Assembly (NCBI GenBank): GCA_963830485.1
Contig: CAWHNE010000022.1
Coordinates: forward strand, 124,001 to 188,000
Length of the DNA stretch: 64,000 bases
Source: CAIWHR01 sp963830485
Lineage (GTDB): Bacteria; Pseudomonadota; Gammaproteobacteria; Burkholderiales; Casimicrobiaceae
Direction: 5' to 3'
Made by a program: the position numbers and the translations under genes. Under the pieces are notes generated by a model. The model saw nothing but the letters and a program-made list of their open reading frames with translations. It searched no databases and was not told the DNA's origin. Of the stretch, positions 16,957 through 25,327 are shown piece after piece. Numbering within the stretch: the first letter of the stretch is position 1; every line of letters begins with the position of its first letter.

Positions 16957-18056
16957 CCCTCCGTCGCGGGCACCGAGGCGGTGCGCCGCGAAGCGCCCGC
17001 ACCGAGCGACTCGACGCCGACCACCGTTCCCGCCGCCGTCGCACGATAGCCGGGGAGACGCGCGACGATGCGCGCGAGCGCAGGTCCGCGCAGCGCGTCG
17101 ACGAGGCGCGCGAGCGCGGGTTTGTCGAGATCCGCCGCGTGCACGGCGAGGAAATAGCGCTCGTGCACGAGCGGCACGAAGGCGAGCCCGTACTCGGCGG
17201 CCGCCGCGCGCAAACCGAAGCCCGCGTCGGCGCCCCCCGACGCGACGGTCGCCGCGACCGCCACGTGCGTGTACTCCTCGTTCGCGTAGCCGGACAGCGC
17301 TTCCGGGGCGATGCCGTCGGTCGCTAGCCGGCGGTCGATCAGGAGCCGCGTTCCCGACCCGCGCTGCCGGTTGACGAAACGAAGGCCGCGCTGCGCGATG
17401 TCGCGGAGATTGCGCACGCGCGCCGGATTGCCGCGCGGCAGGATCAGCCCTTGCTCGCGGTCGACGACGCGGATGAGCCGGTCGCGCCGCGGCGAAAGGA
17501 AGCGCAGGAACGGCGCGCGGGCATCGCGCGCGCCGGGGCCGACCACCACGTGGAAGCCCGCGGCATCGGCGCGGCCCTGCGCGAGCTCCTCGAGTGCGGT
17601 CAGGCTGCCGACGAAGCGCAGGTCGAGCCCGAGCCCGCGCGCCGCGAGCTCGTCGCGCAGCGCGGCCAGCGCGAGGTCGTGGCTCGCGGCGATACGCAAC
17701 CGCCCGCCGCCCGCGCGCCGGCGGCGCGGTGGTTCGCCCCCGAGCTCGATCGCGAGCGAAGGCGCCAGTCGCGCGACACGGCGGCTCGCGGCCGCGGCGG
17801 CGTCGACGAGGCGCCGACCCGCCGCCGTGAGCGTCGCGCCACGTCCACGCGCCGTCTGCACGAGCGCGACGCCGACCAGGGCGCTCGACGCATGGAGGAG
17901 CCCCCATCCGGTGCGGTAAGAAATCCCGGACTGCGCGACCGCGTGCGCGAGCGAGCCTGTCCGCGCGATCGCCTCGAGCAGCGGGATGAGCCGTTCCGGC
18001 AACGGCGAAGGCGGCGTCGTGGCGACGGCCCAGGTGAGTCTCGGCACGAGCTTCAT
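16953..18056 (-). CDS. ModE/TupR-type one-component regulator: HTH plus periplasmic-binding-like domain
   Basis: 367 residues. Residues 10-100 form a winged HTH of the ModE/LysR type (LLEAIARTGSLAHAVAQSGISYRTGWGL), and the rest is a PBP-like ligand domain (GGRLRIAASHDLALAALRDEL, RQRGSGTRLLIDRRL) related to substrate-binding proteins for oxyanions. It is divergent from the tungstate transporter operon, with two matching operators between, and so most likely senses tungstate or molybdate and controls that operon and itself. Start ATG 18056 is chosen; the longer frame from 18086 would cover an operator. Confidence 0.83.
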   Translation of the reverse strand: MKLVPRLTWAVATTPPSPLPERLIPLLEAIARTGSLAHAVAQSGISYRTGWGLLHASSALVGVALVQTARGRGATLTAAGRRLVDAAAAASRRVARLAPSLAIELGGEPPRRRRAGGGRLRIAASHDLALAALRDELAARGLGLDLRFVGSLTALEELAQGRADAAGFHVVVGPGARDARAPFLRFLSPRRDRLIRVVDREQGLILPRGNPARVRNLRDIAQRGLRFVNRQRGSGTRLLIDRRLATDGIAPEALSGYANEEYTHVAVAATVASGGADAGFGLRAAAAEYGLAFVPLVHERYFLAVHAADLDKPALARLVDALRGPALARIVARLPGYRATAAGTVVGVESLGAGASRRTASVPATEG

Positions 18057-18075
18057 ATGCAAAATATTACATATT
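18057..18075. promoter_or_regulatory. operator copy 1 of the Tup regulator
   Basis: ATGCAAAATATTACATATT fits ATGCAA-N4-TTACATATT with dyad symmetry ATGcAA/TTaCAT. It abuts the start codon of the regulator gene, so binding would block its own expression. Copy 2 lies 77 bp to the right. Confidence 0.6.
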
Positions 18076-18133
18076 TGGTGGACCATCGCAACCCGCTATG
18101 ATCCTCCGCTCGATGCCCTGTCAGCCGCCGATT

Positions 18134-18152
18134 ATGCAAGTAGTTACATATT
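18134..18152. promoter_or_regulatory. operator copy 2 of the Tup regulator
   Basis: ATGCAAGTAGTTACATATT matches copy 1 at 15 of 19 positions with identical spacing of the dyad halves and the same orientation. It lies 29 bp before the permease start, where it would overlap the ribosome-entry region or promoter of the tup operon. Confidence 0.6.
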
Positions 18153-18180
18153 ATGGCGCCTCGCCGCGCGTTGGCCGCCG

Positions 18181-18885
18181 ATGAACGACTTCTCCGACGC
18201 AGCCGCGCAGGCGGCCTGGCTCATCGGATCGGGGAACCCGGAGCTGGTCGGGATCGTCGCCCTGAGCCTCGAAGTGAGCCTGGCCGCGGTCGCGCTGGCA
18301 ACGCTGATCGCACTGCCGGCCGGGGCACTCATCGCCGTGACGCCCTTCCCTGGGCGCAAGACGGTGATCGTCGTCCTGAACGCGCTGATGGGCCTGCCCT
18401 CGGTCGTCGTCGGACTTGTCGTCTACCTGCTGCTCTCGCGCGCCGGACCCTTGGGCGAGTGGGGCATCCTGTTCACGCCGACCGCGATGGTGATCGCGCA
18501 GACGATCCTGATCGCCCCCACGATGGCGGCGCTGTCACGGCAGATCGTGGCCGACGGGTGGGAGGAGTACCGCGAGCAGCTCCGCTCGCTCGGGGCCTCG
18601 CAGCTCGGCACCGCGTTCACCCTGCTGTGGGACCTGCGCTTCACGCTCGTCACGATCGTGCTCGCGGGCTACGGCCGCGCCGCCTCCGAGGTGGGTGCGG
18701 TGATGATCGTCGGCGGCAACATCGACGGCGTCACGCGCGTCATGACGACGGCGATCGCGCTCGAGACGAGCAAGGGCGATCTGCCGCTGGCACTCGGCCT
18801 GGGCTTCATCCTGCTTGCGATCGTGCTGGCGCTGAACGCCGCGGCGTTCATTGTCCGCGACGCCACGCGGCGACGTTACGGTTGA
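18181..18885 (+). CDS. tupB: tungstate ABC transporter permease
   Basis: 234 residues with about five membrane segments (IVALSLEVSLAAVALATLIAL, VIVVLNALMGLPSVVVGLVV and others) and the permease EAA-like loop EYREQLRSLGASQLGTAF that docks on the ATPase. The length and the ASEVGAVMIVGGNI segment fit TupB/WtpB-type permeases. First gene of a tightly packed operon downstream of the operators; the ATPase gene overlaps its stop. Confidence 0.87.
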   Translation: MNDFSDAAAQAAWLIGSGNPELVGIVALSLEVSLAAVALATLIALPAGALIAVTPFPGRKTVIVVLNALMGLPSVVVGLVVYLLLSRAGPLGEWGILFTPTAMVIAQTILIAPTMAALSRQIVADGWEEYREQLRSLGASQLGTAFTLLWDLRFTLVTIVLAGYGRAASEVGAVMIVGGNIDGVTRVMTTAIALETSKGDLPLALGLGFILLAIVLALNAAAFIVRDATRRRYG

Positions 18886-19625
18886 GCTCCGTCGTGGACC
18901 TGCGTTCGCCGGCCTCGCTGCTCCCGCTGACGCTCGACGATGTCGTGTTCGACGCCGGCTCGCGGCGGATCCTCCACGGCATCTCGCTGGCGCTCGACAT
19001 CGGACCGCGGACGATGATCGTCGGACCGAACGGCGCCGGCAAGAGCGTGCTCATGCGGCTGTGCCACGGCCTGCTCGAGCCTACCGCAGGACGGATCACC
19101 TGGAATTCGCCGGAGGTGCCGCACGCGCCGCGGCGGCAGGCGATGGTGTTTCAACGTCCCGTGCTGCTGCGCCGCTCGGCGCTCGCGAATGTCGTCTATG
19201 CGCTCAAGTGCTCGGGCGTGCTCGCGCCGTGGCGGCGCGAGCGGGCGCTCGCTGCGCTCGAGCACGTCGGCCTCGAAGCGCTCGCCGACCGACCCGCGCG
19301 CGTGCTCTCGGGCGGCGAGCAGCAGCGGCTCGCGCTCGCCCGCGCGTGGGCACTCGAACCCGAGGTGATGTTCCTCGACGAGCCAACGGCGAGCCTCGAC
19401 CCCGGCGCGACACAGGAGATCGAGCGGGTCATCGAGGCGATGCACGGCGCCGGCACGAAGATCGTGATGGTGACGCACAACCTGGGCCAGGCGCGTCGCC
19501 TGGGCGACGAGATCCTGTTCATGCACCAGGGCCGCGTCGTCGAGCGCGCGCCCTCCGAACGCTTCTTCCGCGAGCCCCGCTCCCGCGAGGCCGCGCAATT
19601 CCTCGAAGGAGAATTGCCATGGTAG
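18882..19625 (+). CDS. tupC: tungstate ABC transporter ATP-binding protein
   Basis: About 247 residues. Walker A GPNGAGKS, Q-loop FQRPVLLRRS, signature LSGGEQQRLALARAW, Walker B VMFLDEPTASLDP and H-loop VTHNLGQA are all present. The start is either TTG 18882 (4-bp overlap with tupB) or GTG 18894; neither has a strong ribosome site. A short TupC-type ATPase without a TOBE domain; a separate Mop protein is encoded later in the operon. Confidence 0.87.
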   Translation: MSSVVDLRSPASLLPLTLDDVVFDAGSRRILHGISLALDIGPRTMIVGPNGAGKSVLMRLCHGLLEPTAGRITWNSPEVPHAPRRQAMVFQRPVLLRRSALANVVYALKCSGVLAPWRRERALAALEHVGLEALADRPARVLSGGEQQRLALARAWALEPEVMFLDEPTASLDPGATQEIERVIEAMHGAGTKIVMVTHNLGQARRLGDEILFMHQGRVVERAPSERFFREPRSREAAQFLEGELPW

Positions 19626-20446
19626 TCGCTCGTCGCATGTTCGTCGCCGCGCTCCTCGCGCTGTCCGCATTCGGAGCAGCGGCGCAGGAACGCTTCATCG
19701 TCGTCGCCTCCACCACGTCGACCGAGCAGTCGGGGCTGTTCGGCTACATCCTGCCGATCTTCGCAAAGGAGACGGGCATCCAGGTGCGCGTGGTTGCGCT
19801 GGGCACGGGCCAGGCGCTCGACCTCGCGCGGCGCGGCGACGCCGACGTCGCGTTCGTCCACGCCCGCGCGGCCGAAGAGAAGTTCATCGCCGAGGGCCAC
19901 GGCGTGAAGCGCTATCCGGTCATGTACAACGATTTCGTGCTGATCGGACCGAAGAGCGATCCGGCGAAGATCGCCGGCGGCAAGGACATCCTCGCGGCAT
20001 TGAAGAAGATCGAGACCACACAGGCGCCGTTCGTCTCGCGCGGCGACAAGAGCGGCACGCACATGGCCGAGCTCGACCTGTGGAAGGCAGCCGGCATCGA
20101 GCTCGACAAGGCCAAAGGCCCCTGGTATCGCGACACCGGCCAGGGGATGGGGCCCGCGCTCAATACCGCTTCGTCGATGAACGCGTACGTCCTCGCCGAT
20201 CGCGGCACATGGCTCGCCTTCAAGAATCGGGGCGACCTCGCAATCCTGGTCGAGGGCGATCAGCGCCTGTTCAACCAGTACGGGGTGATCCTCGTCGATC
20301 CCGACAAGCATCCGAACGTGAAGAAAGACCTGGGCCAAACGTTCATCAACTGGCTCGTCTCCCCTGCGGGCCAGAAGGCGATCGCCTCCTACAAGATCGA
20401 TGGCGAGCAGCTCTTCTTCCCGAACGCGAGCCAGGCCGGCGCATGA
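19619..20446 (+). CDS. tupA: tungstate-binding periplasmic protein
   Basis: 275 residues. Signal peptide (MFVAALLALSAFGAAAQ) and then VVASTTSTEQSGLFGYILPIF, the TTS motif that contacts the oxyanion in TupA; FVSRGDKSGTHMAELDLW and TASSMNAYVLADRGTW are further family segments. This distinguishes it from ModA. Overlaps tupC by 7 bp and the modA remnant by 4 bp, so it belongs to one transcript. Confidence 0.88.
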   Translation: MVVARRMFVAALLALSAFGAAAQERFIVVASTTSTEQSGLFGYILPIFAKETGIQVRVVALGTGQALDLARRGDADVAFVHARAAEEKFIAEGHGVKRYPVMYNDFVLIGPKSDPAKIAGGKDILAALKKIETTQAPFVSRGDKSGTHMAELDLWKAAGIELDKAKGPWYRDTGQGMGPALNTASSMNAYVLADRGTWLAFKNRGDLAILVEGDQRLFNQYGVILVDPDKHPNVKKDLGQTFINWLVSPAGQKAIASYKIDGEQLFFPNASQAGA

Positions 20447-20766
20447 GGTGGCACGCGCTCGTGCTCGTCACCATGACGGCCAGCACTGGCGCGCTCGGCC
20501 ACGAACCCGCCGTGCGCCTGCACGCGGCCGGCAGCCTGCGCGCCGTGATGACCGAGCTCGCGCAGTCGTTCCGCACCGGCGGCGGCGTGGAGGTTGCCGC
20601 GACGTTCGGCGCGTCGGGCCTCCTGCGCGAGCGCATTGAGAAAGGCGAAGCGACCGACGTTTTTGCGTCGGCCGACGTCGCCAATGCGCAGAAGCTCGCC
20701 GATGGGGGGCGCAGCAGCCAGGCGATTCTCGCGAAGCACGGATTCACGCCTGTCGCGGCACCCTGA
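20443..20766 (+). pseudogene. modA-like molybdate-binding protein with an in-frame internal deletion
   Basis: 107 residues; normal ModA is about 230-250. A signal peptide and the ModA N-terminus (LHAAGSLRAVMTELAQSF, FGASGLLRERIEKGEATDVFASAD) run to about residue 90 and are joined directly to the usual extreme C-terminus (QAILAKHGFTPVAAP). The central half, including the hinge and second ligand loop, is missing, yet the frame is intact. It probably cannot bind molybdate as normal ModA does. It is coupled to tupA by ATGA. Either a remnant after deletion or, less likely, a small protein kept for another purpose. Confidence 0.75.
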
Positions 20767-20841
20767 AGAGCGATGGCCGGACTGCGTCGATTCGGCACGG
20801 GCGATTCCCTCTCCCTTCCACTCCATGCAGAGGAGCCGTCA

Positions 20842-21051
20842 ATGAAGCTCAGTACACGCAACGCTTTCACGGGTACGGTGAAGAACGTCGTCAAGGGTCC
20901 CGTCAGCGCCGAAATCACGGTGACGATCGCGCCGGGCATCGACGTCGTCGCCGTGATCAGCGCAGCGTCGGCGGACCGGCTGGCGCTCGCCGCGGGGAAA
21001 CCGGCGCACGTGCTGATCAAGGCCTCCAGCGTGATGATCGGCGTCGACTGA
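20842..21051 (+). CDS. Mop-domain molybdate/tungstate-binding protein (molbindin)
   Basis: 69 residues, a single Mop/TOBE domain: LSTRNAFTGTVKNVVKGPVS, then EITVTIAPGIDVVAVIS and VLIKASSVMIGVD. Molbindins form hexamers that store molybdate or tungstate in the cytoplasm. AGGAG lies 6 bases before the ATG. It is in the tup operon and replaces the TOBE domain missing from the ATPase. Confidence 0.9.
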   Translation: MKLSTRNAFTGTVKNVVKGPVSAEITVTIAPGIDVVAVISAASADRLALAAGKPAHVLIKASSVMIGVD

Positions 21052-21052
21052 G

Positions 21053-21580
21053 ATGGTCGCTTTCGCCAACGTGAGCGGCGCCGTCGCCACGGCGGCGCTG
21101 TGCGTCGGCCTCGCGCTGGTCGCGAACGCGCACGCGCAACCCTCGTCGTCGGTGACCATCGGCGGCAACGTCGGCGAGCCGAAGGCATTGACCGTCGACG
21201 ACCTCAAGCGCCTGCCCGCCCATCGGATCGACTACGCGCCGCGCCGCGGCTCCGGCGATGCGACTCCCGAGCCGCCCGCCCGCCGCTACACGGGATGCCT
21301 GCTGCGCGACGTGCTGAACGCGGCGAAGCCCACCGAAAGCAAGCCGCGCGAGCTCCGGCGGAGCTACGTCGTCGCCGCCGCGAGCGACGGCTACGAGGTG
21401 GTGTTCTCGTGGGGCGAGCTCTTTCTCTCGCCTGCCGGGGAGAACGTCTACGTCGTCTACGAGCGCGACGGCGCCGCGCTCGGGGACGACGAGGGCCGCA
21501 TCGCACTCGTCACGCTGACCGACCGCGGGTCGGCGCGGCACGTCAAGTGGCTGCGCTCGCTCACGCTGCGCGCGGCCTAG
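21053..21580 (+). CDS. exported molybdopterin-fold (sulfite oxidase-like) protein
   Basis: 175 residues with a signal peptide (VATAALCVGLALVANAHAQ) and a short oxidoreductase molybdopterin-binding domain: SVTIGGNVGEPKALTVDDLKRLP, YTGCLLRDVLNAAK, YVVAAASDGYEVVFSWGELF. The Cys in YTGCLLRDV lies where sulfite-oxidase relatives have TGV-type loops. At this length, the cofactor may not be bound and the fold may serve another purpose. It starts one base after the Mop gene stop and ends the tup operon. Confidence 0.8.
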   Translation: MVAFANVSGAVATAALCVGLALVANAHAQPSSSVTIGGNVGEPKALTVDDLKRLPAHRIDYAPRRGSGDATPEPPARRYTGCLLRDVLNAAKPTESKPRELRRSYVVAAASDGYEVVFSWGELFLSPAGENVYVVYERDGAALGDDEGRIALVTLTDRGSARHVKWLRSLTLRAA

Positions 21581-21596
21581 CGCGTCGCCCACCGGG

Positions 21597-22139
21597 TTAT
21601 TTCTTGGCCTGAGCCGCCCACTTCCGGAGCGCGTCGAGCGTGTTCGACACGTGCTTCTCGGGATTGAGCGACGTGTACGCGTAGACGATGCGTCCGTCGG
21701 GCGAGATGACGTACGACACGCGGTCCGCGTATTCGGGCTTGATGGCGAGCACCGCGTCGTAGGCCTTCATGATGCGCTGGTCACCGTCGGCGGCGACCGC
21801 GAACTTGCTGCGGCACTCGCTGACCGAGAACCGGTTCAGCGTCGCGATGTCGTCGCGCGAGACGCCGATCACCGTCGCGCCGAGCGATCGGTACGTGTCG
21901 GTCGCCTCGGCGAAATCGTGCGCCTCGATCGTGCACCCCGTGGTGAACGCGGCGGGATAGAAGTAGAGGACCACCGGTCCTTTCTTCAGCGCGTCGGCAA
22001 GCGAGAACGTGAAGACGTTGCCGCCCAGCGATGCCTGCGCGGTGAAGTCGGGTGCCGGATCGCCGGGCTTCAGTGCGGCGAGCGACGGCAGTGCAACCAG
22101 CGCGGCAATGAAGGACAGGGATGCGACGAATTTGATCAC
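21597..22139 (-). CDS. exported peroxiredoxin (AhpC/Bcp type)
   Basis: 180 residues. GTG start at 22139 with AAGGAAA upstream; signal peptide (FVASLSFIAALVALPSLAAL), then LKPGDPAPDFTAQ and the active-site segment VVLYFYPAAFTTGCTIEAHDF with the peroxidatic Cys. There is no second Cys at +5 as in classic Bcp. A periplasmic thiol peroxidase that removes H2O2 or organic peroxides is the likely role. It converges with the tup operon. Confidence 0.87.
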   Translation of the reverse strand: MIKFVASLSFIAALVALPSLAALKPGDPAPDFTAQASLGGNVFTFSLADALKKGPVVLYFYPAAFTTGCTIEAHDFAEATDTYRSLGATVIGVSRDDIATLNRFSVSECRSKFAVAADGDQRIMKAYDAVLAIKPEYADRVSYVISPDGRIVYAYTSLNPEKHVSNTLDALRKWAAQAKK

Positions 22140-22379
22140 TGCCGGTTTCCTTGTGTGGAGTGGGCGAACCGCGCGCCTCGTGGCGACATCGATTCGACCG
22201 GCCACAATCATGAAGGTTGCCGCAGTCGCGCGCAAGCCCGACCCAAGAAAGCGTGCCGAAGAGGCATTGCCCTACACGACAATCAGCATTTTCCTGTCAG
22301 GGTTTCCGGCCGGGGAAGACCCCGCTTGCGTTATCGTTGACCCGGTTCCGACGGATGTCTTTCCCCGGAAAGGGTGCCG

Positions 22380-24410
22380 ATGACGCATGGACCGGCCATC
22401 GCAACGACCGCGCAACGCACGCGCGGGCTGCTGTTCCTTTGCTGCCTGTGGGCATTCGCGGCAGGGGCGCAACCGTCATTGACCGTGCCGCCACGCGTCG
22501 CGCCCGGCAAGTATCCGGTCGCGTGCAGCAACGTCGCGCAGGATTTCGCGCGGCTCCTGCCGGGCGAGGACGTCCAGGATTACTGGGAAGGCGTGTCCCG
22601 CGCGGACGGCACGCCGCGCTACATCACCTCGCTGCTGTCGGAGCCGGCCGCCGCGGTGAACGCTTTGGTCCGCGTGCCCGCCGACACCGACCTCTACGGA
22701 TCGTTCGCGGGAACGACGATGCCGTACGTGATGATCGTCTGCTACCCGACGGCCGCCGACAATTCGCGTCCCGACTACCCGCTGCCCAATGGGAAATCGG
22801 TGCCGAAGATGCAGCGCGGCGGCGACGCGCCGTGGTGGCCGGACGCCGTGACGCGGTTTCCGATCCTGCTCTTCTCGCACGGCTATCTCGGCTCGCCGAT
22901 CTCGAACGACTACATCGACGCCGTCGCACTGCTCGCGAGCTACGGCTACGTCGTCGTCGCGCCCCTCCATGGTGACGGCCGCTTCGGATCGCTCAAACTC
23001 GAGGACCTCGGCGACATCGCCAGCATCGCCTTGCACTTGCGCGACTTCCTCGCGATGCAGGCGCTGCGTCCGCTGTCGCTGTCGGTGGCGCTCGACGTGA
23101 TCCTTTCGGATCCGCGCTGGGCGAACCACGTGATGGCCGCCGAGATCGGGGGGTTCGGCGCGAGCCTCGGCGGCCAATCGTTCCTCCTGATGGCAGGCGC
23201 GGGCCTCACGACGTCGCTCGGCCTCGCGTGGACGAAGGTGGAGACCGACGCCCGGATCAAGGCCGCGGTCGGCTACGTCCCCTACATGGGTGTGCCGCTC
23301 TTCCCCTCCTTCGGGCGCGACCAGCGGTCGCTGAACGACGTGACGCTGCCCTATCTCGCCATCTCCGGCACCGCCGATACGACCGCGCCGATCTTCGTGA
23401 CGGCGCAGGGCATCAATGCGCTTGCCGGCCCGCGCGAGCTCGTCGCGCTGACGGGGGTCCCGCACCGCTTCGACGCGACGTCGGCGCCGGACATCTTCAC
23501 GTGGGCTTTGACGTTTCTCGACGCCGAGATTCGCGGGGACCCGGACGCACGTGCGCAGATCGCGCAGATGGCGCACGTCGCGGGCGGCGGCGACGACAAC
23601 GTCGTCATTCCGCTCAACATTCCCGCGGCGGTCAACTACGGCGGATTGTGGTGGAACGCGCCCGCCGGATCCGAATCGGGCTGGGGCATCAACCTCCAGC
23701 ACGAAGACAACATCATCTTCCTCACCTGGTTCACCTACGACGTGAACGGGAAGGCTTGGTGGCTCGCGATGACCGCCGACCTCATGACCGACGGCACCTA
23801 TCGCGGAACCCTCTACGAGACGCGGGGGCCGCCGTTCTTCGCAAACCCGTTCGCTCCCGCGGCCGTCGTCAAGATGCCGGTGGGCACCGGAACGCTGTCG
23901 TTCTCCGACAGCGACAACGGCGTGTTCGCCTACACCATCGGCAGCGTGTCGCAGATCAAGCCGATCACGCGTGAAGTGTTCGGGCGCATTCCCTGGTGCG
24001 CGTTCGGTACGTCGTTCGACCCCGCGCGCGCGACCAACTACCAGGATTTGTGGTGGAACGCGCCGCCGGGCTCCGAAGCGGGCTGGGGGATGAACCTCGC
24101 GCACGAGGGCGACATCATCTTCGCGACGTGGTTTACCTACGACAAGGACGGCGTGCCGCTCTGGCTCGTGGCGACGATGCCCGTCGATGCATCCGGCACC
24201 TATACGGGAACGCTCTATCGCATGACCGGGCCGCCGTACTCCGCGGTCCCGTTCGATCAGACGTTGGTCAAGGTCAATTCCATCGGCACGGCGCGCCTGA
24301 CCTTCGCGTCCGGCGTCCAGGCGCTCTTCGAATACACGGTGGACGGCCTCAGCCAGAGCAAGACGATCACGCGCGAAGTCCTCCGCGCGCCGGGAACGCT
24401 CTGCCAGTGA
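22380..24410 (+). CDS. secreted alpha/beta hydrolase fused to two C-terminal WWNAP-type repeats
   Basis: 676 residues. Signal peptide (GLLFLCCLWAFAAGAQ), then an alpha/beta hydrolase of the PAF-acetylhydrolase/dienelactone type (FPILLFSHGYLGSP, nucleophile in GFGASLGGQS, PYLAISGTADTTAP, GVPHRFDA). From about residue 415 two tandem copies of a ~130-residue repeat follow, each with LWWNAPxGSExGWGxNLxHE and TWFTYDxxG. The repeats occur in secreted proteins of Betaproteobacteria and have no known role; they may bind substrate or the cell surface. ATG 22380 was chosen over GTG 22374 because of the GGAAAGG just upstream. Confidence 0.8.
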   Translation: MTHGPAIATTAQRTRGLLFLCCLWAFAAGAQPSLTVPPRVAPGKYPVACSNVAQDFARLLPGEDVQDYWEGVSRADGTPRYITSLLSEPAAAVNALVRVPADTDLYGSFAGTTMPYVMIVCYPTAADNSRPDYPLPNGKSVPKMQRGGDAPWWPDAVTRFPILLFSHGYLGSPISNDYIDAVALLASYGYVVVAPLHGDGRFGSLKLEDLGDIASIALHLRDFLAMQALRPLSLSVALDVILSDPRWANHVMAAEIGGFGASLGGQSFLLMAGAGLTTSLGLAWTKVETDARIKAAVGYVPYMGVPLFPSFGRDQRSLNDVTLPYLAISGTADTTAPIFVTAQGINALAGPRELVALTGVPHRFDATSAPDIFTWALTFLDAEIRGDPDARAQIAQMAHVAGGGDDNVVIPLNIPAAVNYGGLWWNAPAGSESGWGINLQHEDNIIFLTWFTYDVNGKAWWLAMTADLMTDGTYRGTLYETRGPPFFANPFAPAAVVKMPVGTGTLSFSDSDNGVFAYTIGSVSQIKPITREVFGRIPWCAFGTSFDPARATNYQDLWWNAPPGSEAGWGMNLAHEGDIIFATWFTYDKDGVPLWLVATMPVDASGTYTGTLYRMTGPPYSAVPFDQTLVKVNSIGTARLTFASGVQALFEYTVDGLSQSKTITREVLRAPGTLCQ

Positions 24411-24415
24411 AAGCA

Positions 24416-24442
24416 GCGGCGCCAGGATGAAATAGGCGCCGC
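24416..24442. terminator. convergent hairpin terminator
   Basis: GCGGCGCC (24416-24423) pairs perfectly with GGCGCCGC (24435-24442) around an 11-base loop, between the stop of the hydrolase and the stop of the small membrane protein on the other strand. The T-run after it is weak. Confidence 0.5.
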
Positions 24443-24461
24443 CGTTATTGCCGCCGCTAGA

Positions 24462-24740
24462 TCAATCCGCCGGATTCTTCCACCAGCGCAAGTCGGGACC
24501 GTGCGCTGCCGGAGGGGACCGCCCGTGCCGGCGCGTAAGCGCGAAGCCGAGGGCGAGGATGAGCACCACACCTGACCCGATCAAGAGCATGTCGGGCGCG
24601 GACGGCGGCCAGGTGAACGTGATGTTCGGCCAATTGAAATCAATGGGAGCCGCCAGTACCGTTGCCGCTGGCGTCAGCGCGAGCCACGCGCTTGCGGCTA
24701 GCGATCGACCGCGGCGGGAAGAACCCAAAATCCGTTCCAT
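24462..24740 (-). CDS. small exported protein with C-terminal membrane anchor
   Basis: 92 residues: basic N-terminus and signal peptide (ASAWLALTPAATVLAAP), a short linker with aromatic residues (DFNWPNITFTWPPS), one membrane helix (MLLIGSGVVLILALGFAL) and then TRRHGR. The plan, a sortable segment with a C-terminal helix and Arg cluster, resembles PEP-CTERM or IPTL-CTERM tails, but the signature tetrapeptide is absent. Function unknown. AGGAGG lies just before the ATG. Confidence 0.5.
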   Translation of the reverse strand: MERILGSSRRGRSLAASAWLALTPAATVLAAPIDFNWPNITFTWPPSAPDMLLIGSGVVLILALGFALTRRHGRSPPAAHGPDLRWWKNPAD

Positions 24741-24879
24741 CGTTGACCTCCTGCGAGGGTTGTCGGTGGTGCCAATCTAGACGAGCCGCCGCGCCCGGGG
24801 TGTCGGTGTGGGTTGCATTTCGGTGTCGGACATCCCTCACGCCGTTGAGTCGCCGCACGTATACTGAGCTCGCCAGCAC

Positions 24880-25140
24880 TCGATCCCCAGGAGTTCCCGT
24901 TCCGTCCGCTGAAACCGCTGATCGTCCCCGAAATTTCGTAGAGTTCAAACGTGCCCATCGTGCCGTCGGTGCAATTGTAGTTTCCGACGACTTCTCCCAG
25001 CCGGGCGCTTCGGCGACCTGCTCCGCCGCGGGCATGACGGCGATGTCGACGAGCCGCGCATTGGCAAAGACCAGGCTTGCTCCACGGGCAGCCCTTCGCG
25101 GTAGACCCGTTCTTCGCTCCACTCGCGCGGCATCCGGACG
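24880..25140 (-). pseudogene. degraded fragment of a secreted repeat-family protein
   Basis: In one minus frame ANARLVDIAVMPAAEQVAEA and PGWEK can be read, and after a shift near 24992 the sequence goes on as VVGNYNCTDGTMGTFELYE and SGFSGR. These segments look like the C-terminal Cys-containing part of secreted repeat proteins of the WWNAP/GQGF kind, two of which flank it. There is no start or stop that makes a whole protein, so it is a remnant. The rest of the 24741-25327 gap holds nothing I can name. Confidence 0.4.
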
Positions 25141-25327
25141 CGCGTGATTCGGCCGGGTCGTCCCCAGATGGCCGCCTCCGCGCCATGCAGTGCCGTATGT
25201 GAAATGCCCGAATTTCACTGTACGACCGCTGCTGGCGAGAGCGTCCGCCGGCGGCGCTCGGCACAGGCCTCGCGCGCGACACGCGATCTCCTCATGCCAC
25301 AATCGCATTTCCTCAAGGGAAGCGCGA

